Below, piece by piece: positions 51,101-63,918 of a stretch of 64,000 nucleotides of DNA. The position numbers and the translations under genes were made by a program. Within the stretch, counting starts at the first letter, position 1, and each line of letters starts with the position of its first letter. The notes under the pieces were generated by a model, which worked only from the letters and a program-made list of their open reading frames with translations, was not told the origin of the DNA and ran no database searches. Source of the DNA: Viscum album (lineage: Eukaryota; Streptophyta; Magnoliopsida; Santalales; Viscaceae); the NCBI GenBank assembly GCA_963277665.1, contig OY728158.1, positions 600,308,818 to 600,372,817 on the forward strand, in the 5' to 3' direction.

Positions 51101-53939
51101 GAATCATGAAACCAATATTTATGGCTTGATAGGGGTGGTGTGAAGATGGAGGATAACTATTGACCGTGTTCAAAACACAACATCCATATCATGTGACCTG
51201 AAATGGGAATAACAAATGAGTATCGACTGATGAACATATAGAAACGTGGGACTTGTATCAATTTTCCTTTCGAAATTCTCAGGAAAGTTGGCCCGAAACG
51301 GTAGGAGAGCTGTGGGGTATAGCATCCATGTCGATCGGGTGTCCTTTAGAATGTGAAAAATGATGAAATACCAAATAAAGGGGAACATGAAGCATTGAAA
51401 TGGATGAAAACATGTCCACGTAGAATCCAACACTCTAGGTCCTGAACCAGAGTGCTCCTGGATAGGTTGGAGGATTTCCAAAGAGGGTCAAGGGGGCTAA
51501 TTCAAGAGCTGTCAACTCGAAAAGATGAGTGTAGAATAGGGGGAGGAAGAGCTCTCGAGAGGGAGAGTTATGTTGAATAGTTATTATAAAACCGACGTGA
51601 ATGAGGACGTAAGTCCATACCACACCACATACCTCCTCTTGAGGAACTCAGGCCAGGGGGTCAGGAAGATGAGGAGGTTTATAAGAAATAGGGTTGGACC
51701 CGAAGACTAAATGTTCGGGCGGTCCTATGTATCCCATGAGGATGGGAATCAAGCCACACATTGTTCTAGAAGTTTCGTGTAGTTTAACATCATGCGGTAA
51801 GGACGTGATGAGGAATGTGTATTTCATTGCGAGTAACCCAACGTGAATGAAGGCATAAGCCCACATATTCCATACCATTTATAATTTATAGGAAGAATTC
51901 AGACTGGGTGGTCAAGAGAAAGGGGAGATAAACCTGGGATAGACCCGAAGACAAAATGTTCAGGTTTTCCTAGATATCCCATAAGGATGGAAATCAAGCC
52001 AAATGTAGTTCTAGAAGTTCCATGAAATTTAATGTCATGCAGAAAGGATGTAATAGATCTTAGTTTATGGTTATAGAGCTCGGATCATAGATGCCCAGTT
52101 TAATGTCATGTGCATGGGATTGATGAGAGGAAAGGGTGAATCGTCATTCCTGCTATGTGGGGGGTCATAAAATGGAAAAAATGATTGAGGATAACTTATG
52201 ACCATTTTCGCAACACAGTATCAGTATTGTGTGGACAAGGATGGGGGGGAAACAATTTAGCATTGATTGTTAACCATATTCGCAACATGGGACTTGTATA
52301 AAATTGTCATCTAAGATCTTTGGGGATGTTGGCCCGAAATGGTAGGAGATCCCTAGGGCCTAGAATCCCTACCATTCTAGGGTCCTTTTGGATGTGAATG
52401 ATGATGTAAACCTAAATGATGGGATGCGCGAAGCATGGTGGGACCTGTGCAGTTAAACGTATTGCGGCAAGGATGATGGATGAAGGAGGGATGTCTCAAG
52501 GGGATATGTGTGGAATAAAGAAAATATCCCGACATGTATGAGGACATGAAGTTTGTAAAACACTACAAAATCCTAAATGAGAACTTGTGGTGGGGTTGAA
52601 AAGGTCGAGGGACCTGAGGTCTGGCCACATATGGAAATTCCCAGCCATCTTGCAGTTTAACGTCTTGCGGTGAGGATGGTGAATGATCTTAGTTTAAGGA
52701 AATGGGGCTTAGACCATAAATACATGACCCTTTTGTGGGTATGGCCCTAACAAATCACTTGATCCCATGTGATCAATTCTCAGTGTGGGAAACAATGAGC
52801 GATATCAGGTTCTACCCAGCATATGGGGGCATGACAATAAATGAGAAAGAGTGGTCAGGGTTGATCCCACCTAGACCGACATCCCTGCTCATGGAATGAT
52901 GACATTCAAAAGGGGTATCAAGACAAAATGAATCACTGCACCCAATATTTGGGACATGAAGTGGTGGTGATAACTATAGAGGATGGATATTGACTGCATT
53001 TGAAATTCATCATCAACATTGTGTGACCTGAAATGAGAACAAAAAATGAGCATCGACCGCCGAGCATAGTCTAAACGCGGGACTTGTATCAACTTTTCAT
53101 TCAAGATCCTCGAGGAAGTTTTCCTGAAAAGGTAGGAGAGACCTAGGGCCTAGTATCCATGTCATTCGGGGGTCCTTTTGGATTTGAAAGATGATGAAGA
53201 CCCAAGTAAAGGGGATGTGTGAAGCATGAATATGCCCATGCGGTTTAACGTTATATGGGATGATGAAAGAGGTGGATACCTCCAGGGAGAGAGATACATG
53301 GTACAACCATAATGAAATCGATGTGAATGAAGGAAAAAGCCTGCACCACACCATGTGTTTCGACCCAAGGGGATATCATGAAGTTTGGTGTTGGGCCTAC
53401 AGACTAAATGTTTGGGTGTTCCTGTGTATCCTATTAGAATGTGAATCAAGCCATATATAGTTTTTAAAGGTCCATGCAGTTTAACGTTTTTTGGTGAGGA
53501 CATGGGAGGTTAAAATAATGAGGAGGGGAACATGGTGCGATCATCGCAATCCTAACATGAGTGGGGGCTAAATAATCCTACACTACACCATGTGGGATCC
53601 TTAAAAAGAACTACACCCAGGGGTAGTCAAAGAGAGGATTTTGGGGGATGGACTCTAAGACAAGGTGTCTGATGGTTCCTATGTATCCCATGAGGATGGG
53701 AATCAAGTCGTACGTACTTTTGAAGATGTTTTGATGTTTTTCATAATGTTTCAAGGAAATTATAGATCTTATTTTATGGTCATAGAGCTTGGACCATAAT
53801 GGTATATTCGTCACTCATAGTTTAACGTCATGCAGGATGGATACTAAGTAGTTTTACATCCTTTAGCTTGGATGGATCACACAGTTTAACATCAGGGTGA
53901 AGACAAAATAGTTTAAGGTCATGTAGGACCATAGGTTAC
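48156..53939. repeat. Degenerate tandem-repeat region between integrase and antisense gene
   Basis: About 5.8 kb is built from diverged copies of a composite unit of roughly 250-340 bp. The unit is ACGTGAATGAGG...CACACCATGTG, then a TTGGGCCCGAAGACAA-like block, then CCTATGTATCCCATAAGG with GATGGGAATCAAGCC, then TAGTTCTAGAAG and AGTTTAACGTCATGCGG. Clear copies of the TATCCCATAAGG block occur near 49235, 49571, 50467, 50731, 51724, 51969, 53421 and 53678. A larger segment with TTCGAAACACAACAT...ATTGTGT recurs near 48605, 51170, 52203 and 52985. Such hypervariable repeats downstream of pol are known from Tat-lineage elements and can seed satellites. The many short frames here are incidental. Confidence 0.75.
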
Positions 53940-55115
53940 TCAGGAAAAGTACATATTGAGGAATTTGGTGTTTGTGGGAGGAGTTGTATGCTCACCATCC
54001 ATAGTAACCAGGGAGTACATGCCATTGGTGAAAACCTTGTGAATGATGTGTGATCCCTTCCATTTGGGCTCCAATTTGGGTGGTTTCTTACTAGGTATCA
54101 TTAGTGTTCTCAAAGCCAATACCATGTCACCTTCAAATAAATACCAGAGGTGAAATTTCTTATTGAAAGATATGGATATCTAGTTATTATGCCTTTATAT
54201 ATTGTACAAGGAACAAAGCATGTTCTCGTCGAGCACTTCCAGTTCAGTCATACGGACTTCAGTTGCCTTATCTGGAGCTTTATGATTGTAGAAAGATGTG
54301 TGTAATGAAGGAAACTGAATCTTGATGGGCAGGACAGCCTCCGTTCTGTACACCAGGGAGTATGGGGTCACCTGGGTGGAATTACGAGTTGTCGTCTGAT
54401 AAGCCCAGAGGGTGTTGGGAAGTTGTTCTGGACAACTCTTATTATTCTGACCAACAACTTTCTACAAGATGTTACAGATGGTTTTTTTGAATTAATTTAT
54501 CTTTTCATTTTCTTGTGCATGATAGTGGGAGGTATGGTTAGAACAGATGTTGTACTTGGCATACTATTTCTTCAACTCGGCTGCTCGGAAGTTGGTGTCG
54601 TTATTAGTGATGACGGCATGAGGGACTCTAAATTGGTATATGACTTTAGATCTTAAAAATTCAATGATAAAACAGGCCTTGAACTCCTTGAGTGGAACTA
54701 CCTCTGCCCACTTGAAAAATAAATTCGTAGCAGTTAGGATGAACCTGCACTAGAAAGTTGTCGCTAGTGGATATGGTCCTATGACATCAAGTCCCCAGAC
54801 CGCAAAGGTCTAAGAGTACATGGTAGTGTGGAGATTCTCTGGTGTCTGATGCACAAAATTAGCATGGATTTGGAACGCATGGAACCTCTTGGAAAACTCG
54901 ATACAGTCACGGATCATGGAGGGGAAAAATACCCCAGTCTCCAGATCTGGTGAGATAGTTTATGTCTGATTAGATGAGCCCCGTAGGAACTAACATGAAA
55001 CTTCTACATGACCTGATAAATCTCACCTCATTGAATGCAATAGAGGAGGACTCCATTAAACCTGTGTTTGTAGAGGATCTACTCAAGACTAGGGTCACTC
55101 TGGAGGGTAAATTGT
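53940..55115 (-). pseudogene. Integrase of element D
   Basis: The zinc-binding region is L-Y-K-H-R-F-N-G near 55070, then G-A-H-L-I-R-H-K-L and R-L-G-Y-F near 54990-54935. The core enters at A-V-W-G-L-D-V-I-G-P-Y (54812-54780), continues F-F-K-W-A-E-V near 54720, and shows I-T-N-N-D-T-N-F-R near 54610. The usual TDNGTNF Asp there is now Asn. H-Y-H-A-Q-E-N-E-K follows near 54535. The C-terminal block P-K-W-K-G-S-H and G-M-Y-S-L (54060-53990) is the usual end. Stops and shifts occur at several places. This is the last gag-pol domain before the repeat region. Confidence 0.85.
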
Positions 55116-55429
55116 AATTTGTGGCCTCAGATTCTCTCATGCTCATCTCGATCTTCTAGGAGATTACCATGTCGAAGGTACTTGATAAAGGGGGTCCTAT
55201 AGTCTAGATTCACTTACAACACTATGTTAGGGGGACCTGGGGCCCCTGACATGCAGGCCCCAACAGTAGGGTATCTTACTTGCGGGCTGTCCTTGTCGTC
55301 TGGAGTGATGGGGGCAATGACTCTCCATTTTTTCACGTGGATAATCAAATCATCCTGATCAGTCTTTGCAAGAGATGCATCTAGGTTGGACAAGGAGTCA
55401 GCTCAATTGTTCTGAGATCGAGGGACATG

Positions 55430-55860
55430 AGTAAATTTTGGACGAGATGGGAACTGGGACATCAACTGGCGGGTACGTTCCAACAATAGTACAAGCTCTC
55501 TCTTCCTAATGAAATAGTCCCCATTGATCTACTTGATGACTATTTTGGAGTCCCATTTCACATGAAAGTGGGGAACATCAATCTCAAGGGCTAGCTCGAG
55601 GCTAGTAATGATAGCCTGATACTCTTCTTCATTGTTGGTACCACATTCTAACAACATGAATGAATATGGCAGAACGGCTAGTGGTGGCGTGATGAAGATG
55701 ATACCCAGGCCCACTCTGTTGAGTCTGGGTTCATTGAGTCTTCTGCCAGTAGGGATTCTGAAAGAGACATCAAAGTGAATTTTCCAACACAGAATGGATT
55801 GGTCTGCCAAGAGGAATGCATCATCTAGAAAATCAAGGTTTGGGGACTGGTCCACAGGAA
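55430..55860 (-). pseudogene. Second (acquired-type) RNase H of element D
   Basis: This lies between the first RNase H and integrase. It shows H-F-D-V-S-F near 55765, then G-L-G-I-I-F-I-T-P near 55705, L-P-Y-S-F near 55665, N-N-E-E-E-Y-Q-A near 55635, W-D-S-K-I-V near 55540, and after one stop F-I-R-K-R-E-L near 55500 and H-V-P-R-S-Q-N-N near 55425. The D-E-D residues at the catalytic positions are still readable. A tandem second RNase H of this kind is typical of Tat-lineage Ty3/gypsy elements. The linker ahead of it (Y-F-V-A-T-H-P-V-P) is also typical. Confidence 0.85.
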
Positions 55861-57480
55861 CTGGATGGGTGGCAACGAAGTATGCCAATGCTTTCCCATT
55901 AATAGCCTTTTGGGGGACGAACCTGATGTCGAACTGCTAGAGGATTACTACCCACTGAGCTTGATGGTCTGTCAACCTGGGGCGATTCAGGATTTACTTC
56001 AACGGATTCACTTGGGAAACTAGCTGTATCTCATGGTGATGCAAGTAATGTCACAATTTCTGCATTCTGAATACCAGCACAAGGCACCTTTTCTCAATAG
56101 AGGAGTATGTGTTCTCTATATCAGAAAGCATGCAACTGAGATATTATAGACGGTTCTTCATTCCCTAATTGTTCCTCTGGGTGAGAAGGGCATAGAGAGA
56201 TTGTTCCAGGGCGGTCACATAAAGGACCAGTAGTTTTCTAGAAATGGGTGGCATCAGGACCGGAGGCTGTAACAGTTACTGCTTGATTTCATCGAATGAA
56301 GTCTGGCATTCTTCATCCCACTAATAGAAAATTCCTTTCTTCATGAGTCGAGAAAAGGGATTACACTTGCTGGCCAAATTCGCGATAAATCGCCGTATAT
56401 AGGCCAAGTGGCCTTGAAATCCTTGAATCTCTCGAAATTTTCTCTAAGGAGACATCTGATTGATGGCCTTAATCTTTTCCATATTGATCTCTATGCCTCT
56501 ATATCATACAATGAAGCTAAAAAACTTTCTATAAGTGACCCCAAAGTCACACTTCAATGGGTTCATCTTCATATTGAGAGAATGGAGGAATCTGAACACT
56601 TCCCCGAGATCTTTGAGATGGTCCTGGTGCTGGAGAGATTTGAACACTAGATCATACATATAGAATTCCACCAATGTGCCTATAATCAGCTTAAATATGT
56701 GATTCATGGAATGTTGATAGGTGGAACCTACATTCTTTAGACCGAAGGGCATTACCTAGTATCATAAAGTACCTTGTGGTTCTCTGAAGGAAATAGAATC
56801 TTAATCCTCGGGGGCCATTTGAATTTGGTTATACTCGGAATACCCATCCATAAAGTAGAGATCCTAAAACCCACCAGTGGCATCAATCAACCGTTACATT
56901 GAAGGAAGGGGAAAATCATCCTTCGGACAATGATGGTTAAGATCCCAGAATTTGATGCAGACTCTGATCTATCCATTATTCTTCCTAACAAGCACAATGT
57001 TGGCTAACCATCTGAGTTAATGGACCTCCTTGAAAAAATTGTCTTTGATGAGCTTATCAACCTTGACCTCGACCATGGCATCGTGAGAAGGATTCATATT
57101 TCTGGGAGTCTGTTTAAACCCATGATGATTTACTAGAAGACCGAGGCAGTGGATGGAGAACTAAGGATATAGTAATGGAATCTCATTATAACTCCAGGAA
57201 AACACATCACGATACTGCTTCAGGAATTCCATGTACTACTATTTCTCTTTGATGGGCATAGTGGCACTGATTGATGTGGTTTTCAGATCCGTCTTGTCAC
57301 CGAGGTTTGCTTGTACCAATTCATCTACCGTGGCAGAGACACCCTCTTCGAAAGTGGGAGGATCATCCTCTAAATCATCTTCTTTAGTCATGGAGGAGGG
57401 ATCCTCAACAGGAGGTGATTCCTTTGAATCAACAGATCCTGATGGGAACATGGTTACAGCCTGAGCTGTGGTGGACACTA
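55861..57480 (-). pseudogene. Reverse transcriptase and first RNase H of element D
   Basis: The segment opens with an acidic linker (57478-57240) ending E-L-V-Q-A-N-L-G, then R-D-V-F-S-W-S-Y near 57215. Palm blocks follow: I-R-V-C-I-K near 56970, P-K-D-D-F-P-L-P near 56925, M-P-F-G-L-K-N at 56752 and Y-M-Y-D at 56662-56651. The last is the YVDD box with its first catalytic Asp replaced by Tyr, so the enzyme could not work. The connection and RNase H continue (F-Q-G-H-L-A-Y-I-R-R-F near 56400, Q-A-Q-W-V-V near 55950) to K-A-L-A-Y-F at 55890. Frames are broken by stops. Confidence 0.85.
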
Positions 57481-57899
57481 CATCGGGGGGATCCTATACT
57501 GCTGAAACCATAGAAATAAAAGTCATTGACCCAATACCATCAGGTCTTCGGCCCAAGGGGCCACAATTGATGATATCAAAGTAATAGTGGATCTTTGGCC
57601 TAAGCCTAATTATCCCATCCTGGCAAAAAAAATCAAGTTTGACATATTGCTACTGCCATGGGGTGGACATCCCGATACATTATAGGAGTAGGGGGCTTTG
57701 GGATTACCTGATCTTGATTTGTGTAGGAATATGAGGTGATCTTCCAACGTCCCCTAGACTTGGGAATGTGCTTCCCCCTTTTTCCAGAAAAAAAAAACAT
57801 TTCCCCAGATCCAGGGTCATAACCTCCAATTGGTGGATCATAAAAATGTAGGCATCATCCAGGGTTTTTTTCCACGGGTTGGTCACAGCCATAGCGTGT

Positions 57900-58500
57900 T
57901 TAACCTTGTTAGCCTAAATCTTCTTGTCTTTGTTCTTTTAATATTTGGCATCTAGGTAGCGGGCTTCACAAGGGTAAAATGGAGACACACCACCTTGGAT
58001 TAAACCCACTCTACCATTAAGGGATTACTTAAGGCACTGGTGATACAATTAAGGGAGTGCCACATGAAGATGAAGCCATAGCCTACCCATCAACGCATTG
58101 TAGGTGGTGTCTTGGAAGACAACCATGAACTATGTTCTGGCTACAAGGACACAAAATTGGGTCTTCAGACTGATCTTTCCAACTGGTTTATTTCCTTCTA
58201 ATCATAACATTGAATTTGTAGGTTGGAGGGACTCATATCATCCTCAGACAACCCCATTTTTAAAAGTGTCTAGGTCGGGATAAGGTTGATCCCAGAGCCT
58301 ATGTTGACAAGACAATGACGAACCTCCATGCCATTGAAGTGGCTAGTGATCTATAATGGGCAGATTTGACCTTGTATGGTAGATCCTTCATCTTCTCCAG
58401 AAAAAGAGATAATGGCTTGAAATTTTGTGTGCTTGAATGCCTTAGCATGGATGGCTTCTATGGGTGCTACCTCCATCTCAAACTAGAGGGGGCTTCTTAA
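57900..58500 (-). pseudogene. Aspartic protease of element D
   Basis: The upstream block A-I-S-F-S-G-E-D (near 58415) leads to C-L-V-N-I-G-S-G-I-N-L-I-P (58315-58280). In live copies the third position shown is the catalytic Asp. Here it is Asn (codon at 58305-58303), explained by one C-to-T change on the + strand, so the protease is inactive. Downstream R-P-N-F-V and W-V-G-Y-G-F (near 58150-58060) fit the family end. The interval 57480-57900 between protease and reverse transcriptase is linker with no domain recognised. Confidence 0.75.
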
Positions 58501-58949
58501 AGCCTCGGTGAGGGATTCGCACATATCCACTGACAGGTGGAGAGCCTTGAGTATAGAGAGCCTCACAGGAATGATGGTGATATGCTTATGGATATTATAC
58601 TTTTGTTCCATGTGTGACCTTCTTCTCACAAGAGGTCGTTCTGTAGTAGGGGGTATGAAAGGCCCTTCTGGCTGAACCGGTAGCCGACTAGTGTTGGGAA
58701 TGTCCCACTACTCTCTAGTCTAAGCTGATAGAGAAACTACCAGATGAGGAATAGATGAATGAGGATGATATACAATGCAACGTGGATGATTGTAGCATGA
58801 TCATGGTAGCTCTGCCTAATCAAGTGACACAAATGGCAGCGAAGACAGACCTAATGATACCAAATGAGAAGGTTGTGTGACTAATCCTACTGTCTAGTTT
58901 CCGCAGCATACACAGCCTATGTAGAAGTGTTGACAGAGGAATTCCAGCA

Positions 58950-60620
58950 ACTCATATAGCCATGGCTCTGTCAATGATGGTGATGGATGAGGACGTTGGG
59001 AGGATCCATCTGAAACTCCTCATTTTCAGGAACCTTATAGGGGTTTACTAGATCCACGATGTTAACTGAAGTGTACCCTTTATTTTCACATGAAGAATAA
59101 TCCACCACTATATGGATTCTGGGGGTAATTTCCATCTCTGGGGCATGAAGTCACCGAGAGTATGGGATGACGATGGCATCGGTGGGGGGATTTGTTTTCC
59201 CTTCAGTTGTCGATGATTTCTCTTATGAAAAGAGGAGGGTTGAGACATCGATGTAGAAGTAGTGGTCGCGGGTGATGCAACATCTTCTGAAGGCTCAGTT
59301 CAATTCAAAGGTGCACAGATAACACCATGGGCATGGGAGACTACCTTACAAGCCATCCAGTCATCATATATTTTAGACTCACGGCTATGAGCTTGTTGTC
59401 ACTCACCCTCACTGTCACTGCCGATGTCTGGCTTCATGAATACACATGCCACCAGTACCAGAGCTGGGCTTAACCTAACTATGTGGTTATCAACCTAGTC
59501 TTGAAGATAGTCTTTAAACATAGAGCACTATTTTAGGGTGTTCTCTAGGATACTGTGATAGGGGTAGTAGTTGAGGAATCAATATGATCCGCCTCTTCAG
59601 GCCTCCTGCATTTGGGAAACCATAAAATTCCATGTTCCAAGGTAGTTTAGAAATAAATAGGGACCTGAGCCTTGTTGAATGAGTAGGTCTGGTTTCTCCT
59701 GTCTAGAAAGGGGCCTCTAGGATCCTATCCCTGATGAGGGGCTGTAGGAGCCTGTCGAGGAGGTGGAACATGGTTATCTCTCCTGGGTGGTGGTGGCGCG
59801 TTACGCGGGGGATCCTACTGATTCTGAGGTGGGAACTACTGGTTTGGAGGTTGGGCCTAAGTTGGAGAGCCTCTGTGAGGTGGTGGAGGTGGATCTACTT
59901 GTAATAACTCCAATTTCTTGGGGGACTCTATTTGGGCCACCGCGGTGGGATTAGCCTCAGCGGCCCTTCTTGCGGGAACTATAGGAGGCAACAGATAGGC
60001 ATGCTTGGCCTGTTACTAGGCTTCCTCTAGACACTGGGCCTTATCAAAGAAATCATAGAATCTGCTGGGGAAATTATGAGTAATGAGAGAGGGGACTAGT
60101 TCAGTTTTGAAATTCCCCACACTCATTGTCAGTAGCTGTTCATGGGTCAGTGGCATATCCAGGGAGTACGTGAGGCCTTTCCAACCAGCGACAAAGTATG
60201 AGACGCACTCATTAGGCCTCTTCTTGCACTTGAAGAGGCCTGAAATACTCTTCTTATGGGTGGTAGAGCTGAAATCATAAAGAAACTATCTACAAAGATC
60301 TTTCCAGTCGGTGACCGATCCAATGGGTAGTTATTGTACTAGAAAAACGTATTCCCTTCCAATGTCTGTACAAAACACTGGAGCTTGGTGGCCTCTTACT
60401 ATGCTAGAGTTCCCAGAATAAGTCCACACCTTGAGATGAAATGGTCCAAATGTTTTAGTGAGTCTCCCATCCCATTAAAAGGGGAAAAGGTGGGGTTTTC
60501 GAAACTCGGGGGTGTCGGCATATCATCCACCCTTGTCGGATATGGATTACCCTCAGGCGGTATTGCCACCTGTCGATTTTATAAAGCCTCAAGATGGTAA
60601 ATGAGGTCTGAAATTAGATA
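58950..60620 (-). pseudogene. Gag core of element D
   Basis: The retrotransposon gag fold is visible from about 60530: P-F-N-G-M-G-D-S-L-K-H-L (60480-60445), then L-Q-C-F-V-Q-T-L-E-G-N near 60370, and Y-F-V-A-G-W-K-G-L near 60200. Next come V-G-N-F-K-T-E-L-V-P-S-L near 60110 and F-Y-D-F-F-D-K-A near 60050. A Pro-rich stretch follows. Then comes a vestigial zinc-knuckle-like region and the conserved-looking K-D-Y-L-Q-D...V-D-N-H-I-V (59520-59480), M-K-P-D-I-G-S-D-S-E-G-E-W (59437-59400), and an Arg/Ser-rich tail. Gag would form the particle. Stops and shifts break it in many places. Confidence 0.75.
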
Positions 60621-63600
60621 TTATGGATGGGGGTTCAAATATTGATGAGGATCCCTAGCCACCAGTGTGTTGGGAGGTTCTTCAACATGATAAATAGGCC
60701 CAGCAGCTCGTGGAATGACTAGTGGGATGACCTGCAGAGTGGCTAGGGGAACCTCAACTGGGTCCTGATAATTATCACGTGGATTATGTGGATTTTTTGA
60801 CACATAACATGCCCTATTTTCATAAGATCCGACTTCTACCCTGTCTATGTGGGCTGGATGGTCAGGGTCACCCGAAGGTAACTCGCCAGGGGGAAGTTGT
60901 ACCTTCCCCTATTGCCCCGACCGAGGGTCACCATAGTCTGGTCACCACTCCGTAGCATATTCCACAAGGATTTAATCGACCATCATCTTATGATCCATGA
61001 TTTTTTGATGCAACACATAATTTTCAGGATCATCTTCCATTTTCTGCACTAAGCTTGATGGGTCAAAGGGTTTGACAGCCCCAAGATTCTTTTTCCCTTA
61101 TTGGGATTCTAGCTAAAAAATAATTACTCGGTGGGCATGGGAAGACCCAGTAGATTTATTTGCTACCGAGTAACCCTTCCCAATGGATCCAATAGGTTTG
61201 ACACTCCCCCGGGGGGTAAGTTCTCTCCAAGGAGTTCTATCTCATTCTCTTCCTCTGATATATCGGCCATGTTAACCATGACTCTACCTGGAGGCATATC
61301 CTTAATATTGCCTGGAAAGTTAGGATGGTGCCAAATAGAACTAAAATGAAGGGAAGCATACTGATCCCATCCACGGACTTGAAGATGGGGGGAATCCTCC
61401 TTTATAATTCTGTGAATCACTTTAAGGCTCTAAACACATCATTGTTGGAGGGTCTGATGGCGACTGGGCGACTCAGGGCTTTGGGCCATAGGGAGAGAAT
61501 CCAAGTCAACCATACAACATTGTTGGTCAATATATTCAAAGTGTGTCTGACTCTTGGGGTAAGACACTTGATGATAATGGATATGGAAGTGTGATGCCCA
61601 AAAGGTTTGGAGAAATCACATGACTTACTCCTGGGTAAGTGATTCCGATGCACTGGAGTTTGTAGTTGCGATTGGCCAAAATACCTCTGGGAAATAATCC
61701 ACTGTAAGGATGTCCCACAAGCTCCTTGGCTCAGACTCACAATCCAGCCCTTGGTTTCCCCACTCATCAACTGGGGGAAGCTATGGGATTGTTAACGGTA
61801 TAGAATCAGACCACTGAGAGGGTAGAGTGACTGGTGGATAATATGGTGAATGAGTTGTTAGGCCACCACATCTAGGGATATCCTATGACGAATGCAATGG
61901 CTGAGCTACCACATCTCGGTAAGATGAACTGGTGACCGCTGTTTTTGGTGCGGGGGCAGCGGTTGTTGGTGGTGGTCCATGTTGTTTTTTTTCCTCTACC
62001 GGTCCCTAAAATAACTCTCCATGATCTCTGATCGAGGCAGATAATGACCCTATTGACGATAGGTAGGATTGCACTGCCAGGCCCTGAAAAGAGGACAAAT
62101 CATCCTCCTTCTAGATGTATTTGTGGAGGGAGGTGGGAATCTGGTTGACCTCACATTCCAGAATGATGAGGCTGATATGCCTTGTTCCTACCCCGACCCT
62201 CGATATAATGGATCGAGGGGAGGGTTCCATTGTCAAATCGCATTTCCACTCGGAATTTGAGAAGAAGACGGGATTAATCACGGTCTGAAACATCTCGGTA
62301 TTCTTTTTAATGAGTTGGCGACCCACCCTCCAACCCCGGGGTAGATCTTTTGGATAGGGAAGGTTTTTGGATCGAGGTGGACCTTTGACTAAATTGATGC
62401 TGGGGCACAGAATACTTCTACCTGGGTGAGCTGGGGTGTGAAGATCACCTGGACAAATGTCAAAGGGAACATGGGGAGGACCTCTATGTGCACTAGCTGA
62501 CGCGTAGAAGGAATCTATGTGGGAAGTGTTGGAGCGGGTAGGACCTCCGCTAGAGCTAGTGGGAGCATGGTCAGGGCCTCCATGCATGTTTCCTTTGGCA
62601 GTGTCAGTATGAGGAGGTTCCTCGTACTGGTCAACATAAACACGGGTGGGACCTCTGTGTTAGGTTCCAATGAAGCGAGGAAACCCTCTGCTTCCCTGAT
62701 TGATGGGATGAGGAGGACCTTCTTCAGTTGTTGTAAGGACAAGGGGAAGACCCCCACACTTATAGTTGACCAGATGGGTAGCATCTTCATGTTGGTAACC
62801 TACGCTCTCATTGGTAGTGGCATGGGGAGGAACTTTGTACTTGATGTCATCACCGTGGCTCGGCCTGCAATAATTCCACCTGTGTTGGCGACCAGGAGAG
62901 TAATCCCAACCTATTTGTGGGGTGGTTGGGGCCTTGATCTATGATGGGAATATAAGTTCCCCTACTCAGTATGAATGGAGTTTTGGCGGTATGCATCGAT
63001 AGTGGCACTGGTCATGGTAGTCATTGATGATGATGATGGCCCTTGGCAGGCATCCTCCTCAACTTGCGCCTGACGCTAGCGTCGAGTTAACTGGATTGGG
63101 GACGGTGGTGCAAGTTCATAACTCACCTGATCCTCAGCTGGTGGGGCTGGGTGATGGCGCTGACACAACATCATGGGAGCCCTCCTTGGCGGTCCTCTGG
63201 ATGGGACTACAGTTGGGCTGAACCGAACTTCCCTCACCTCATTGGCGTAGGGGAGGAGTCGTCAAGGTGTTCTGGGTAGAGGCTCCCGAAATGATTGTAG
63301 GCCAAAGTGGGGAGCAATGGATCTCTGCGTGGCCCTTGGGGGCGGCAGCGACGGTGAGGTACGGAAGCCTCTAAGTCCTGTTGGTCCATATCCCAGGTTG
63401 GGATAATCCCCTCTTCCTCATAGAGTCGAACAAGGTCATTAATCAGCCTTCTCTGAACGATTTCAGATAGAGAGATGGGGCGTGGGTGCCCTGCATCCAT
63501 GGATGTAGAGGTCATCGTAGAGGTGATGAGGTTCCACAGAATGGTTGAATAGATGTTTCCCCGACCCCTGTGGTGATGGGTGAGTGGTGATCGGTTTTCT

Positions 63601-63629
63601 ATCGTAGTAGCTTGGCTCCTACGAAGCAT
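60621..63629 (-). pseudogene. Long N-terminal gag region or extra ORF of element D
   Basis: About 3 kb separates the first ATG after the 5' LTR (63629) from the gag core. The first frame (131 codons, 63629-63234) is charged and Pro/Arg-rich, with I-V-Q-R-R-L-I-N-D-L and Y-E-E-E-G-I. Next come Gly/Pro-rich segments with recurrent G-G-P or R-G-P (62587-62350) whose DNA repeats GGAGGACCTCY-like words, and a further frame at 61770-61417. Ogre elements carry an extra ORF ahead of gag, so this may be its equivalent, but I recognise no domain. The + strand frames in this interval (62519-62944 and others) are shadows of Pro/Gly-coding minus-strand sequence. Confidence 0.5.
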
Positions 63630-63918
63630 AGAGATTTAACCATTAGTGATGAAAAGAATGAAAGCAACGTCCAGTGCCCCAGTGCCATTCCATATTCTGT
63701 GGTTTTTAAGAAGGATCCACGCTGACAATGTCATAGACTGGGATGTCCAAAATTCATCTGACCCAATCTCTGGTGAGTTTCATGCTAGGCCCACTATTTG
63801 ATTGGAGGGACCTGACACTAGATAGCTTGATCTGGTGACATGCTAATCCATTGATGTATCGAACTCTACTAATCTCTACGTTGAGGAGAAGAAGTTCATG
63901 ATGGTTTCACCATTTCTA

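Noticed and set aside
62519..62944. 141-codon + strand open frame
   Set aside because: It lies opposite Gly/Pro-rich coding-like sequence on the minus strand of element D. Such DNA often leaves the reverse frame open.
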